Part shown: positions 42,747 through 51,979 of the stretch, piece after piece
How positions within the stretch are numbered: the first letter of the stretch is position 1
Layout: each line of letters starts with the position of its first letter
From: Kiritimatiellia bacterium
GTDB taxonomy: Bacteria; Verrucomicrobiota; Kiritimatiellia; PWTM01
NCBI GenBank assembly: GCA_026417735.1
Contig: JAOACR010000009.1
Coordinates: 487,255-551,254 of the forward strand
Length of the DNA: 64,000 nucleotides
Direction: 5' to 3'
The notes under the pieces: generated by a model
Told to the model about the DNA's origin: nothing
Database searches by the model: none
What the model saw: the letters and a program-made list of their open reading frames with translations, nothing else
Translations under genes and position numbers: made by a program

Positions 42747-44641
42747 TATCGAACGCTCCCTTCGGTTGCGGATGGTGCTGGATTGTCACGCGCCGGCGCC
42801 GCCGGTACCAGTCGGATCGCCGCCCCGCGGTCCGCACCCAGTGCGAGCACAAGTTCGCTCGTCGCATCCACGCGCCGGCGCTCCACCCGCACCTTCGTCG
42901 CGGTGGGCACCGAGGCGTCATCCCGGTACAGCACGGCTTCGTAGAACCGGTTCGGATCCAGAAATGGGAGCCGAATGTTCAATGTTCGCGGTGTTTCCGC
43001 GTTCATCGCGCCGATGAACCACTGCTCGCCCGAGCGCCGCGCAATCACCGCGAACTCCCCGATGCGCGCAGCCAGCACGCGCGTGTCATCCCAGACAGTG
43101 GGCATGTGGTTCCAAAACTCCAACTCCGGTTCGTCTCTCGACTGCGCCGGCCGGTCGTACCAGAACAAAAACTGCCACGGACTGAAGATCACCACCGGCT
43201 TTGCGAGCTGGTGAGCATGTCCCCACAGTCGGGGCACGCGCTCGCTGTAGTAACACACGGTGTGGTCCGCCGGTCCCGCCAGTGCGCGGGTGAATGCGGT
43301 GATCAGTGTCTGGCGTGTCGGAGGGCTTTCCTCATCGCCCCGCACGCCCTCGACGGTCATCAGGTTGGGCCAGGTTCGACGAACACCGGTCTCGCGGTAC
43401 TCGTCGTGCACGTCCACCATCAGCCGGTGCGCGGCGGCACGCCGAATCGCCTCGTGAAGCCAGCTCGTCCAGTGCTGCGGCCCGACGTTCACAAATCCAA
43501 ATTTCACGCCGGCGACACCCCAGTCACGGTAGAGCGGCAACAGCACGTCGAGCTGACGCTCGAGCGCGCGGCGGTTCACGTAGAGGATCACGCCGATGCC
43601 GCGTTCGGTTGCGTAGCGAATCACCGCCGGCAGATCGAGCGGCCCCTTCGAACGTTTCGGGTCGACCGTGACCGTCGTCGCGTCGGCCTGGTCGTCGTAC
43701 TCGTGGCCGTACCAGCCGGCGTCATACTCGATGAACTGAAGCCCGCGCTTCACCGCGAAGTCCACACAGGCACGGCCGCCCTCCGTCGTCAGCGTCACCT
43801 CACGGATGACTTTGCCGGGGCGAATCCACGAGGTGTCGGCAAGGGCACAGGGCTCGTTCAGATTGAGCACCAGATCATTGTGTTCGAGCAGCGCGCCGGG
43901 CGAGTCGGCCACCATCACAAATCGCCACGGCGACTTGAGGGGCGAGGGGCCTTCCGCGGGTCCGTCGAGCCGGCTCACCACCGCCCGCTGAGAACCGGGC
44001 ACCGGCGCGAACTTCATCCGTGGCCAGTCCACCAGCGCCGCCTCGCCCAGCGCAACGAAGAGCGGAATCCCGCCCGCCTCGAGCTCCACCACAAGCGGCC
44101 GCTCGGTGCCGGCCCGCAACGAGGAGAGCGGAACGCGTTCGTAAGCTGCCTGCGCGGCCGGCGCCGCCCAGGCATGGCCATCGGCGGCGAAATGGAACTC
44201 CGAGAACTCTGCGATCAACCGGGCCCGCTCCGCCGCCGCATGAATCGCGTATCGAAACGCAAGGCCCTCGTCGTACGCACGAAATGTCCAGCGGAGTTGG
44301 ACGCCGGACCGCTCACCGGCGAGGTCCAGCTCGACCTCACGATGGACATCGCGGACCATCGACCGCTCGCCGGCGACCGGCCGCCATATCGCGTTCGTCG
44401 CGCGCTCCCGCACGCCCAGCACCTGCCAGGTCTCGTTGGTGGGGACAATGTCCACGTCGAACCGTAGCGGGGAGGCGGCCAGCACGGGGCGGCCACGCCA
44501 GGCCAAGTGGTACTCGACGGGCGCCCGCCCCCCCGGTGAGCGCAGCGTTGCCCGCAGCGCCCCGTCGGGCGATTGGAGCGTCCACTCACCTGCCGCCGTC
44601 GCAAGCGCTCCCACGGCGATCCACCACATCCCGCCTCGCAT
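42746..44641 (-). CDS. Glycoside hydrolase family 97-like protein
   Basis: A 631-residue exported enzyme. It has an N-terminal beta-sandwich (WTLQSPDGALRATLRSPGGR), a central TIM barrel (GLQFIEYDAGWYGHEYDD, then GVAGVKFGFVN, LMVDVHDEYRETG and NLMTVEGVRGDE) and a small C-terminal beta domain. GH97 enzymes cleave alpha-glucosidic or alpha-galactosidic bonds, by either inversion or retention. G382 in VKFGF sits where I would expect the nucleophile Asp of retaining members, so an inverting type is possible but needs alignment. The ATG at 44641 is preferred over one nine codons upstream because AAGGAG lies about nine bases before it. It is coupled to the alpha/beta hydrolase downstream. Confidence 0.9.
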   Translation of the reverse strand: MRGGMWWIAVGALATAAGEWTLQSPDGALRATLRSPGGRAPVEYHLAWRGRPVLAASPLRFDVDIVPTNETWQVLGVRERATNAIWRPVAGERSMVRDVHREVELDLAGERSGVQLRWTFRAYDEGLAFRYAIHAAAERARLIAEFSEFHFAADGHAWAAPAAQAAYERVPLSSLRAGTERPLVVELEAGGIPLFVALGEAALVDWPRMKFAPVPGSQRAVVSRLDGPAEGPSPLKSPWRFVMVADSPGALLEHNDLVLNLNEPCALADTSWIRPGKVIREVTLTTEGGRACVDFAVKRGLQFIEYDAGWYGHEYDDQADATTVTVDPKRSKGPLDLPAVIRYATERGIGVILYVNRRALERQLDVLLPLYRDWGVAGVKFGFVNVGPQHWTSWLHEAIRRAAAHRLMVDVHDEYRETGVRRTWPNLMTVEGVRGDEESPPTRQTLITAFTRALAGPADHTVCYYSERVPRLWGHAHQLAKPVVIFSPWQFLFWYDRPAQSRDEPELEFWNHMPTVWDDTRVLAARIGEFAVIARRSGEQWFIGAMNAETPRTLNIRLPFLDPNRFYEAVLYRDDASVPTATKVRVERRRVDATSELVLALGADRGAAIRLVPAAPARDNPAPSATEGSVR

Positions 44642-44733
44642 CGGGCGTGCTCCTTGCCGCCGTCTCACAGCGCTGCCAGAATACCGCGGTGTGTGCGCCC
44701 CGGCTAGCGCGCGACGTGTGGGAGGTTCCCGGA
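44642..44733. promoter_or_regulatory. Short divergent promoter region
   Basis: Only 92 bases separate the starts of the GH97-like and second esterase genes, so both promoters must lie here, possibly overlapping. A ribosome site GGGAGG at 44720-44725 serves the right-hand gene. No promoter elements can be assigned with confidence. Confidence 0.4.
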
Positions 44734-46911
44734 ATGAACGGTGCCAGGTTGCAACGGTTGGGAGTCGCGATCGCGGCGCTCGGGCTTGTGGTGAACGGCC
44801 GAACGGAGGTCCGTCTGCCGCGCGTGTTTGGCGATCACATGGTCGTGCAGCAGGGCGTGCCGCTGGACGTGTGGGGCTGGGCGGCCGCAGCGGAGCGGGT
44901 GAGAGTCAGCCTGAGCGAGCGGGCCGCGGTGGAGGTGGTCGCCGATGCCGCGGGCCGCTGGCGTGCGCAGCTCCCGCCGCAGCCGGCGGGCGGCCCGTAC
45001 GTGCTAGTAGCCGCGGGCGCCACAACGGCGCGCTGTGAGGACGTCTGGATCGGCGAGGTTTGGCTGTGCTCGGGACAATCGAACATGGAATGGCCGGTCT
45101 CGGCTTCGGAGAACGCCGCGCAGGAGATTGCGTCGGCGGACTGGCCGGCGATCCGGCACTTCGCGGTGCCGCGCCGGCCCTCGCCCCTGCCGACGGAGGA
45201 CGTCGAGGCGCAGTGGCAGGTCTGCTCGCCGGCGACGGTGGGCTCCTTCACCGCGGCGGGGTACTTCTTCGCGCGGGAACTTCACAGAACGCTCAAGGTG
45301 CCGGTGGGATTGCTGCACGCCTCTTGGGGTGGCACGCGCATTGAGCCATGGACACCGCCGTTCGCGTTTCGCGCCGTCCCCGCGACGCGGTGGCTCGCGC
45401 ACCGCGTTGAGCTGGCCGATCCGCGTTCCGACCTTCACGCGGAGCGGCTAGGACGGTACCTCGGCGCGCTGGAGGCCTGGCTGCCCAAGGCCCGCGATGC
45501 GCTGCAGCAACGCTCATTGCTGGAGCCAGCGCCGGCCTGGCCGGCGGAACTGACCGCGCTCCAAAACCATCAGGACCCCTCCGCGCTGTATCACGGGATG
45601 ATCCATCCCCTCGTGCCGTACCCGATTCGCGGCGCGCTCTGGTACCAGGGTGAATCGAACCACGGCGAGGGCCGGCAGTACGCCGACAAGATGCGCGCGC
45701 TCATCGATGGATGGCGCACAATCTGGCGCCGACCAGACCTGCCGTTCCTGTATGTGATGATTGCACCCTGGCACTACGGCGAGGAATGGCCGGAGGTGCT
45801 GCCGGAATTCTGGGAGGTGCAGGCTTCGGTGGAGCGCGAGGTGCCGAACACCGCCTGCGCGGTGATCCATGACATCGGCGATCCGAACGACATCCATCCG
45901 CGCAACAAGCAGGAGGTCGGCCGGCGACTGGCGCTGCTTGCGCTGCGCCGCGTGTACGGCCGCGCGGACGTCGTGGACCGCGGACCCCGCTTCCGCGAGT
46001 TCCGACGCGAGAACGGCCGACTGCGGGTGATCTTCGACGAGGCCGCCGGCGGTCTGCGCACGCGCGATGGGGCCGCCCCTTCCCACTTCGAGCTGTGCGG
46101 CGCGGACGGCCGCTACCACCCCGCCAGCGCGACGATCGAGGGCGAGAGCGTTGTGCTCGAAGCGGCAGCCGTGCCGGAGCCACTGGGCGTGAGGTTCGGT
46201 TGGCACAAGCTGGCGATGCCGAACCTCGTCAATGCGGCCGGACTGCCCGCCGCGCCGTTCCGGGCGGGCCATCGCCGTCCAGACCTCTCACACGCTGCCG
46301 TCCCGGACGCCGACCAGTGGTCGCTGGTCTACGACATCAATCTTGCCCGCTTGGGTGTGACGTTCTGGTACGACGATGACCGCAGCAGCGCGCTGACCGA
46401 CCGCTTCGACCGAGTTGCCTACCTGCTGGAAATCCAGCCGCGTGCCAACCAGCCGACCAACTTCGTGTTCGTCGCAATGGACGCATGGACGGACAATCCG
46501 CGCGGCATTGCGATTCCCGCCGTGTGGGAGGGCGTCCGCTGGCAGCAGGCGGTGAGCAATCTGCTGGTCGTGTCGAACGTTGGCGGCGTTCCCGCCGGGA
46601 CGTTCGCGGCCGGCTGGCTCGAGTTCTGGCCGGCGAACTACGGTCCGCACAACTCGGCTGGTGTGCCCGGCGCGTCGGACGAGATCTTTGACTTTGGTGA
46701 CCAGCCCTCCGAGCCCGCGGAGGGGTACGGCTGCATGCAGGTGCACCTGCCGGAACGAAAGCTGACGCTGTTCGCGATCAATCACTGGTCGGCCGGCGGC
46801 GGCGCGGACATCGGCATGGGCAATTCCTCCGGCGCAACGCGCGACTGGACCTTCAGCGGCAATGCAGGCGGGCTCGCGCTCAAGCGCCTGCGGGTGTTTG
46901 TCCGCCGCTGA
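44734..46911 (+). CDS. Sialate O-acetylesterase-like SGNH hydrolase with C-terminal domain
   Basis: A 725-residue exported esterase paralogous to the one at 38762. It has a signal-like N-terminus, the beta domain (VRLPRVFGDHMVVQQGVPLD), SGNH block VWLCSGQSNME with S116, the oxyanion block RGALWYQGESNHG and the triad pair D386 and H388 in DPNDIHPRNK. From about residue 525 it adds a separate beta domain of some 200 residues (WSLVYDINLARLGVTFWYDD onward to FVRR), which is absent from the other copy and may bind glycan. GGGAGG eight bases ahead fixes the ATG at 44734. The 3' end overlaps the converging rhaT gene by 32 bases. Confidence 0.92.
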   Translation: MNGARLQRLGVAIAALGLVVNGRTEVRLPRVFGDHMVVQQGVPLDVWGWAAAAERVRVSLSERAAVEVVADAAGRWRAQLPPQPAGGPYVLVAAGATTARCEDVWIGEVWLCSGQSNMEWPVSASENAAQEIASADWPAIRHFAVPRRPSPLPTEDVEAQWQVCSPATVGSFTAAGYFFARELHRTLKVPVGLLHASWGGTRIEPWTPPFAFRAVPATRWLAHRVELADPRSDLHAERLGRYLGALEAWLPKARDALQQRSLLEPAPAWPAELTALQNHQDPSALYHGMIHPLVPYPIRGALWYQGESNHGEGRQYADKMRALIDGWRTIWRRPDLPFLYVMIAPWHYGEEWPEVLPEFWEVQASVEREVPNTACAVIHDIGDPNDIHPRNKQEVGRRLALLALRRVYGRADVVDRGPRFREFRRENGRLRVIFDEAAGGLRTRDGAAPSHFELCGADGRYHPASATIEGESVVLEAAAVPEPLGVRFGWHKLAMPNLVNAAGLPAAPFRAGHRRPDLSHAAVPDADQWSLVYDINLARLGVTFWYDDDRSSALTDRFDRVAYLLEIQPRANQPTNFVFVAMDAWTDNPRGIAIPAVWEGVRWQQAVSNLLVVSNVGGVPAGTFAAGWLEFWPANYGPHNSAGVPGASDEIFDFGDQPSEPAEGYGCMQVHLPERKLTLFAINHWSAGGGADIGMGNSSGATRDWTFSGNAGGLALKRLRVFVRR

Positions 46912-48001
46912 ACTCCGCGCGCTCGGGCGCCGCCGCCGCCGGTTGCGCTGCGCGCTGCGCCAGCCGATTGCCGTTGGTGATCGAGAGGATGGAGGCGACC
47001 AGCGCGATCATTGCGAGCGCAATCCACCGGCGCGCGGTCCGCGAGCAGTTGCGCCACTCGCCGAACGCGACCGCCACCGCGTTGCTGAAGAGTACGGTGA
47101 GGATCATGTGGATCCCCCAGCTCGTGAACCGATAGGCCCCCATTCGGACATCGCCAAGCGTGTAGAGGAAGAACTGGCCGTACCAGAACAGCCCGGTGGT
47201 CGCGGACAACGCCCAGTTCGCCGGCAATGAGCCGCCGCCCGCCGGCCGGCACACCAGCTCCCGCAACGAGCGGTGCCGCAGATGCAGCGCCAGCGCGTAG
47301 CCGCCGGAGGTCACGAACGCGCCTGTGTTCGCAAAAAGGTAGACGATGTTGCCGCGAACCACACCCGCACCGCGGGCGGCCGCCGCCGTCGCCAGCGGTT
47401 CGCCCGCAGCGAGCGCAAAGCCGTAAAACGCTGCGAGAACGCCCGACGCAATCGCCAGCGAAAGCCCCAGCGTAAACACCCTTCCCGCTGACGAGCCCGC
47501 CGCCGCCAAATCGCGTTCCTTTCGACGACCAGCCATCCCGGCCAGCGTGATGCCGGCCACGCCAAGAACGAGACCCGCGATGATCCAGCCCGCGCCGGCC
47601 TGTTGCAGTGTCGCGCCAAGGGTCCCCCGCAGAAGCGGTGGCACCAGCGTCCCGAGCACACAGGAGATGCCGATCGCGATCGAATAGGTCAGCGAAAAGC
47701 CGACGTAGCGGATCGCGAGACCGAACGCGGTGCCGCCAATGCCGTAGGCGGCTCCCAGCGCGAAGGCGGAGATCATCGGCGCCTTCGGTGCCTCCCGCAA
47801 CACCGCGCCAAGCTCGGGGATGGTCGCCCAGGCTCCCACCACCGGCAGGATCACCCATGCGACGATCGCTTGCGCAAGCCAGAAACTCTGCCACGACCAG
47901 CCGCGCACGCGCGCCTGCGGCGCGTAGCAGGTGGCACCCAGCAACGCCCCGCAAGCAATCCATGCGACCCCGCTGAGGGGATTCGGAGTGATGTTCGTCA
48001 C
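46880..48001 (-). CDS. rhaT: L-rhamnose/proton symporter RhaT family
   Basis: A 373-residue inner-membrane transporter with about ten helices. It shows RhaT-family segments such as GVAWIACGALLGATCYAPQA, SWQSFWLAQAIVAWVILP, GTAFGLAIRYVGFSLTYSIA and SSWGIHMILTVLFSN-like WGIHMILTVLFSN near the end. E. coli RhaT carries L-rhamnose with a proton; related sugars such as L-fucose or L-lyxose are possible here. The start is GTG at 48001, nine bases after AGGAGG; the frame is open much further upstream but without a comparable site. It follows the DUF5703 gene after 283 bases on the same strand. Placement in a glycan region suggests uptake of a deoxyhexose released outside. Confidence 0.88.
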   Translation of the reverse strand: MTNITPNPLSGVAWIACGALLGATCYAPQARVRGWSWQSFWLAQAIVAWVILPVVGAWATIPELGAVLREAPKAPMISAFALGAAYGIGGTAFGLAIRYVGFSLTYSIAIGISCVLGTLVPPLLRGTLGATLQQAGAGWIIAGLVLGVAGITLAGMAGRRKERDLAAAGSSAGRVFTLGLSLAIASGVLAAFYGFALAAGEPLATAAAARGAGVVRGNIVYLFANTGAFVTSGGYALALHLRHRSLRELVCRPAGGGSLPANWALSATTGLFWYGQFFLYTLGDVRMGAYRFTSWGIHMILTVLFSNAVAVAFGEWRNCSRTARRWIALAMIALVASILSITNGNRLAQRAAQPAAAAPERAEFSGGQTPAGA

Positions 48002-48284
48002 AGCGACGACCCTCCTGTCTTGTCCTTTCGTGTTCCCGCATCGGCGCGCGTCGGAGACGCCCTCGCTCGATCCAGATCCCTGCGCCGTTGTCGCTCGTCC
48101 TGCGCGCGCGGGGTGCCCATCCTTCGCCATGATCGCAGCGCGGAGAGCAGAACGCGAGCTGGGAACCCACCGCGGTGACGGCTCCCCCGCCACCCGCGGC
48201 GCGATCTCGTCCGTGCCGAGGTAACGGAATGCGCCCCGCAGACCGCTCGGGCGCGGCGAAGGTCAGCCGGCGGCGCTGATCCGC

Positions 48285-50840
48285 TCACGACTGCGGCTCC
48301 CCGACGATCACGTCCGGCCGCCGTGACTCGGGGCTGACGCGCAGCTCCACCAGCCGGCCGCCACTCACCCGCCCCTCCACCACCGTGCGGTGGGGTGCGT
48401 GAAGTTTGAAGTCTACGTCCCAATCCACGGGCCAGGCGGGGAGCAGGCGGATCACCCGGCCGTCCGTCTGCAGCAGCATTGCCTGGAATGCCTTCATCAA
48501 CACGCTGCCGTGATCCTGGTCGGGCGTCCAGTCGTAGTTGGGCCCCCAGAACGCCGGAAACCGGTGGTTGCGGTCATGCTCGCGCGACCGCCGCACCAGC
48601 AACTGGCGTGCTTCGCCGGCCAACCCCAGGTAGGCCGCGAAGATGTCGTCCTGACGCCAACCGGCGTGCCCGCGGTCGAGCCGGTGCCGAAACGCCTCGA
48701 TGCCCCACTCCAGCCGGGGTTTCCCAACTGCGATCAGCCGGAAGGGAAAGACTGCGTACAGTTCCGGATTCTCCTGATTACGCTTCTCGGCGTACCGCGC
48801 GGCCGGTGCCAGTGCGAGTTTTCCGCCTGGCACCTCCCGCAGCGGCAGCTCCGGCAGCTTCGCGCGGAAGCGTCGGAGCCATTCGCGGTCGGCCTCGGGC
48901 GTCTCCGCCAGCGCCAGCAGCCGCTCGCTAACCGCGATGCATCCAGCCAGCTCCGGCATCGGATTGGTACAGTCCCACCACGTCTCCAGCGCCTGCGCGG
49001 GCTCCATCACCAGCCGGCCATCGGCGCCGACCCGGTAGTGCTCCTCAAAAAACCGCAGCACCTCGCGGCAGGTCGGCAGTACCTTGGTTCGGAAAAACTC
49101 TTCGTCGGGCGCATGCTCCCACAGGTCGAGTAGCATCCAGGCCAGCTCGGGGCCGGCGACCCACTCCCATTTGTGCCATCGGCTCTGCTGCAGTTTGTCG
49201 GTGCGTTCCTCGAACGGCGTCCAGCCGTAGGTCTCGCTGAAGATCGCACCCCAGAAGTACACGCACTCTGGGTAGAACGCGCCGCGGTGGCCGAGATAGC
49301 GGTGAGTGCGATGCACGCACAGCGGCAGCATGTCGTCCACGTACATGCGGACCAGCGGCTGCATCAGATCCAGGTCGCCCGAAGCGCACATCGAAACGTA
49401 CGGCAGCCGCGTGTTCTGCCACCAGTAGCCCGGCCCCCACCGCCGGAAGTCGTGGTCCCCCGACCCGTCCGCCGGTGCGACGGTAAACAGCGAACCATTG
49501 AACTTGATCGGATGGACGCCCCGGCCCGCGCAGGCGTTGATGAAGCGCTGCAGCTCATACATGCGGCTGAGGTGTTCGGCATCGGCACCGTCAGCCACCT
49601 CCGCGGTGCGAATGACCTCGCGCCCGTTCACCGTCACCCGCCATGCGCCGGCGGTCGGATCGGCAACGGCGACAATCTTCGCCCACTGCGCTGCGGGCAG
49701 CGCATTGGAAACAACGATCACCGTGCGGCCGCTGATCAGACGCAACGCATTGCCAGGATGCGCGTCCAGCAGAAAGCCGTCCGAGCCGCCCGGTGTGATC
49801 TTGTCGAAGATACGCCCCCGCTCACCAGCGGCGGGCTTCACCTCCGCCTCCAGCACGAAGCCGCCGGCCAGATCGGCGGGCACGCACACGCCGCGAAGCT
49901 CACCCGCCCAGCGGTTCCGGCCCTCTTGATCCTCGCCGACGCGAAGCGGATGCGCGTTGGTCGGCACGAACGCGAGGGCCCGCCGCGGCAGGTCCGGCCG
50001 GGTGGAGGCGCGGATCCAGCTGCGCTGCCAAAACTCCGCCCACCAGCGCCGGTGCGCGTCAAAATCGGGCGCCGGCGCCTCGCGAATGCGGCGCTCCAGC
50101 TCGCTGCGCCACTCCGCGGGTGTCGAGGGATGCCGCGTCAACACGTGCAGGTCGTACCCGTGCGCCAGCCGGACCAGCGCGGCGCCGAACGTGCGGTGGA
50201 GGACTGGGTCCGCTTGCGGATACCCCTCCAGCCCCTGAATCCGGCGCGTCTCAGGAAACCCAACCGACTTCGCGTTGTGCCGGAACCACACCAGCCGCTC
50301 CGGCGTGGCCTCCGCGATCGTGTCCGGTTCGATGATCGTCGGTGCGCGGCACCGCGCAGGGTGCTGGCGGTCCAGCAGCACATCGCTGGCCTGCAGGGGC
50401 GCGTACGTGAATCGGTTCGTGCGCCACAGCGCCAGCCGCGGCTCCGCGCGCAACGTGGTTTCGATGCGAACGATCGGATGGTGCGCGTCCACCCACACAC
50501 GGATTCGGTCCGCCACCGTGAGGGAGCCACTGGCCAGGTCCAGCGACTGCCGAAACGGTTCCGCGAACGTGCCGGCCGGGAGCTGGAACACCACCGCCCC
50601 GATTTTCACCAGCCGTGCGTACTCGTCCCACGCATCCGACTTCGCCACGAGAACGTGCAGTGTCTCGTCCGGTTCGGTCCAGACATTGACCGCCACGTCG
50701 CCATTGCCCAGCGGCATCGAATCGCGACAGCTTCGGCCGGGTGTAGTCCACACGAGCGGTGCCGGCAGTGGCGCCGCGACGGCGACAACAGCCAGAGAGG
50801 TCAGCGCGGTCCCGACCAGCCGCCCGGTGCCGGCGCTCAT
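48285..50840 (-). CDS. DUF5703 / GH95-like exported glycosidase candidate
   Basis: An 851-residue exported protein. After the signal peptide comes a DUF5703-like beta domain (LVWTTPGRSCRDSMPLGNGD, residues about 30-290), then an inserted concanavalin-like stretch (about 315-430, FVLEAEVKPAAGERGRIFDK), then an all-helical (alpha/alpha)6-type domain (about 450-780, YWWQNTRLPYVSMCASGDLD, WDCTNPMPELAGCIAVSERL). The C-terminus is a small beta domain (TVVEGRVSGGRLVELRVSPE). Similar proteins sit near GH95 alpha-L-fucosidases in sequence space, but the activity of this family is not settled. The ATG at 50840 overlaps the GH29-like stop by one base (TGATG), so it is coupled to that gene. Confidence 0.82.
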   Translation of the reverse strand: MSAGTGRLVGTALTSLAVVAVAAPLPAPLVWTTPGRSCRDSMPLGNGDVAVNVWTEPDETLHVLVAKSDAWDEYARLVKIGAVVFQLPAGTFAEPFRQSLDLASGSLTVADRIRVWVDAHHPIVRIETTLRAEPRLALWRTNRFTYAPLQASDVLLDRQHPARCRAPTIIEPDTIAEATPERLVWFRHNAKSVGFPETRRIQGLEGYPQADPVLHRTFGAALVRLAHGYDLHVLTRHPSTPAEWRSELERRIREAPAPDFDAHRRWWAEFWQRSWIRASTRPDLPRRALAFVPTNAHPLRVGEDQEGRNRWAGELRGVCVPADLAGGFVLEAEVKPAAGERGRIFDKITPGGSDGFLLDAHPGNALRLISGRTVIVVSNALPAAQWAKIVAVADPTAGAWRVTVNGREVIRTAEVADGADAEHLSRMYELQRFINACAGRGVHPIKFNGSLFTVAPADGSGDHDFRRWGPGYWWQNTRLPYVSMCASGDLDLMQPLVRMYVDDMLPLCVHRTHRYLGHRGAFYPECVYFWGAIFSETYGWTPFEERTDKLQQSRWHKWEWVAGPELAWMLLDLWEHAPDEEFFRTKVLPTCREVLRFFEEHYRVGADGRLVMEPAQALETWWDCTNPMPELAGCIAVSERLLALAETPEADREWLRRFRAKLPELPLREVPGGKLALAPAARYAEKRNQENPELYAVFPFRLIAVGKPRLEWGIEAFRHRLDRGHAGWRQDDIFAAYLGLAGEARQLLVRRSREHDRNHRFPAFWGPNYDWTPDQDHGSVLMKAFQAMLLQTDGRVIRLLPAWPVDWDVDFKLHAPHRTVVEGRVSGGRLVELRVSPESRRPDVIVGEPQS

Positions 50841-51979
50841 CACGTGCTCCCCCCACCTTGACGGGCGCGCAGCCGTCGGCCGACCTCGCGCAGCGTCGCG
50901 ATATCGTGCGGATGCAGATCCCCCTCCGGCAGCGAACCGACGTTGGGCAGCAGATTCGCATCGGGCCGCGCGCACTCGTCCAGCATCGCGAGCACCTCCT
51001 CCGGCGAGACGTGTTCGGCGCCGTCCAGCCATCCCCACAGCGCCCCCTTCGCCGCCCGGGCCGAATGTTTCAGCGTCGTCCGGCAGATCTCCATCGGCTT
51101 TGCGCCGCGGTTCTTTTGGGCGGCCTCGATCGGAAACTTGTCCGGCGCCATGAAGTCCCCTAACTCGGGATAGAGACCCGACTTGTACGAGATCAGCGCG
51201 TGGGGCTGCAGATGGCGGATCTGCGCGTAGAGTTCCGGCATCCGGAACCGCGATCGGTCGCCGCTGAGCGGCACGGCGATCCCGTCCAGCCAGACCCCGG
51301 CCACCGGACCGAAGTTCGAGCACAGCTCGGTGATGTGCGGTTCGACGTACCGCAGATACTCGCCGAAGTCGTACCGTTCGGGCGGCGCGTAGTGAGGGTC
51401 GGCGGGATCGCAGGCCGGGCGAACCGCCTTCGCGCGCCAGTCCCACGGTGCCGGGCCATGTGGATGCACCCAGTCGAAGCCGTGCTCATAGAACACGAAA
51501 AAGCCCAGCCCGAGCTCCCGGCAGGCCGCGGCCATCTCTGCAACGAGGTCGCGGCGTGCCGGCGACCGCGCGCTGTTGAAGTCGGTGGTGTCGGTCGCCC
51601 AGAGACAGAAGCTGTCGCAGTGCTTGCCGACGAGGTTCACGTAGCGCATGCCCGCCTCCGCGGCGAGACCGGCGATCGCGCGCGCATCGAACTTCGAAGC
51701 GCTGAAGCGGTCCCTCAGCGTCTTGTATTCGGCGATCGGAATGTTCTCGTGAAACAGCACCCACTCGCCGCGGCCGAGCAGCGAGTCGAGGCCATAGTGA
51801 ATGAACAACCCGAACTTCGCCTCTCGAAACCAGGCGACCGCGGCGGCGCGCGGATCCTTCCGCCACAGTGCCGCCTGCGCGCGCAGATGTGGCGGCGGCT
51901 CCCTCCTGCTCGCACGTGCGGTCGGCACCACCAGCCCCAGCCCGCCGAGGCGTCGTAGGAAGGTTCTCCGTCGCATCAT
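50840..51979 (-). CDS. Alpha-L-fucosidase (GH29)-like, Tat-exported
   Basis: A 379-residue protein with a twin-arginine signal (MMRRRTFLRRLGGLGLVVPT). The barrel shows GH29 hallmarks: FGLFIHYGLDSLLGRGEWV, NLVGKHCDSFCLWAT, FFVFYEHGFDW, and VAGVWLDGIAV with nucleophile-type D232. The final catalytic acid cannot be placed, which is normal for this family. It is shorter than typical fucosidases and lacks a C-terminal beta domain. It probably removes an alpha-linked fucose-like sugar. Two ATGs (51979 and 51976) overlap the UroD-like stop as ATGATG; the first gives a four-base overlap. The neighbour DUF5703 gene follows with one base shared. Confidence 0.88.
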   Translation of the reverse strand: MMRRRTFLRRLGGLGLVVPTARASRREPPPHLRAQAALWRKDPRAAAVAWFREAKFGLFIHYGLDSLLGRGEWVLFHENIPIAEYKTLRDRFSASKFDARAIAGLAAEAGMRYVNLVGKHCDSFCLWATDTTDFNSARSPARRDLVAEMAAACRELGLGFFVFYEHGFDWVHPHGPAPWDWRAKAVRPACDPADPHYAPPERYDFGEYLRYVEPHITELCSNFGPVAGVWLDGIAVPLSGDRSRFRMPELYAQIRHLQPHALISYKSGLYPELGDFMAPDKFPIEAAQKNRGAKPMEICRTTLKHSARAAKGALWGWLDGAEHVSPEEVLAMLDECARPDANLLPNVGSLPEGDLHPHDIATLREVGRRLRARQGGGST

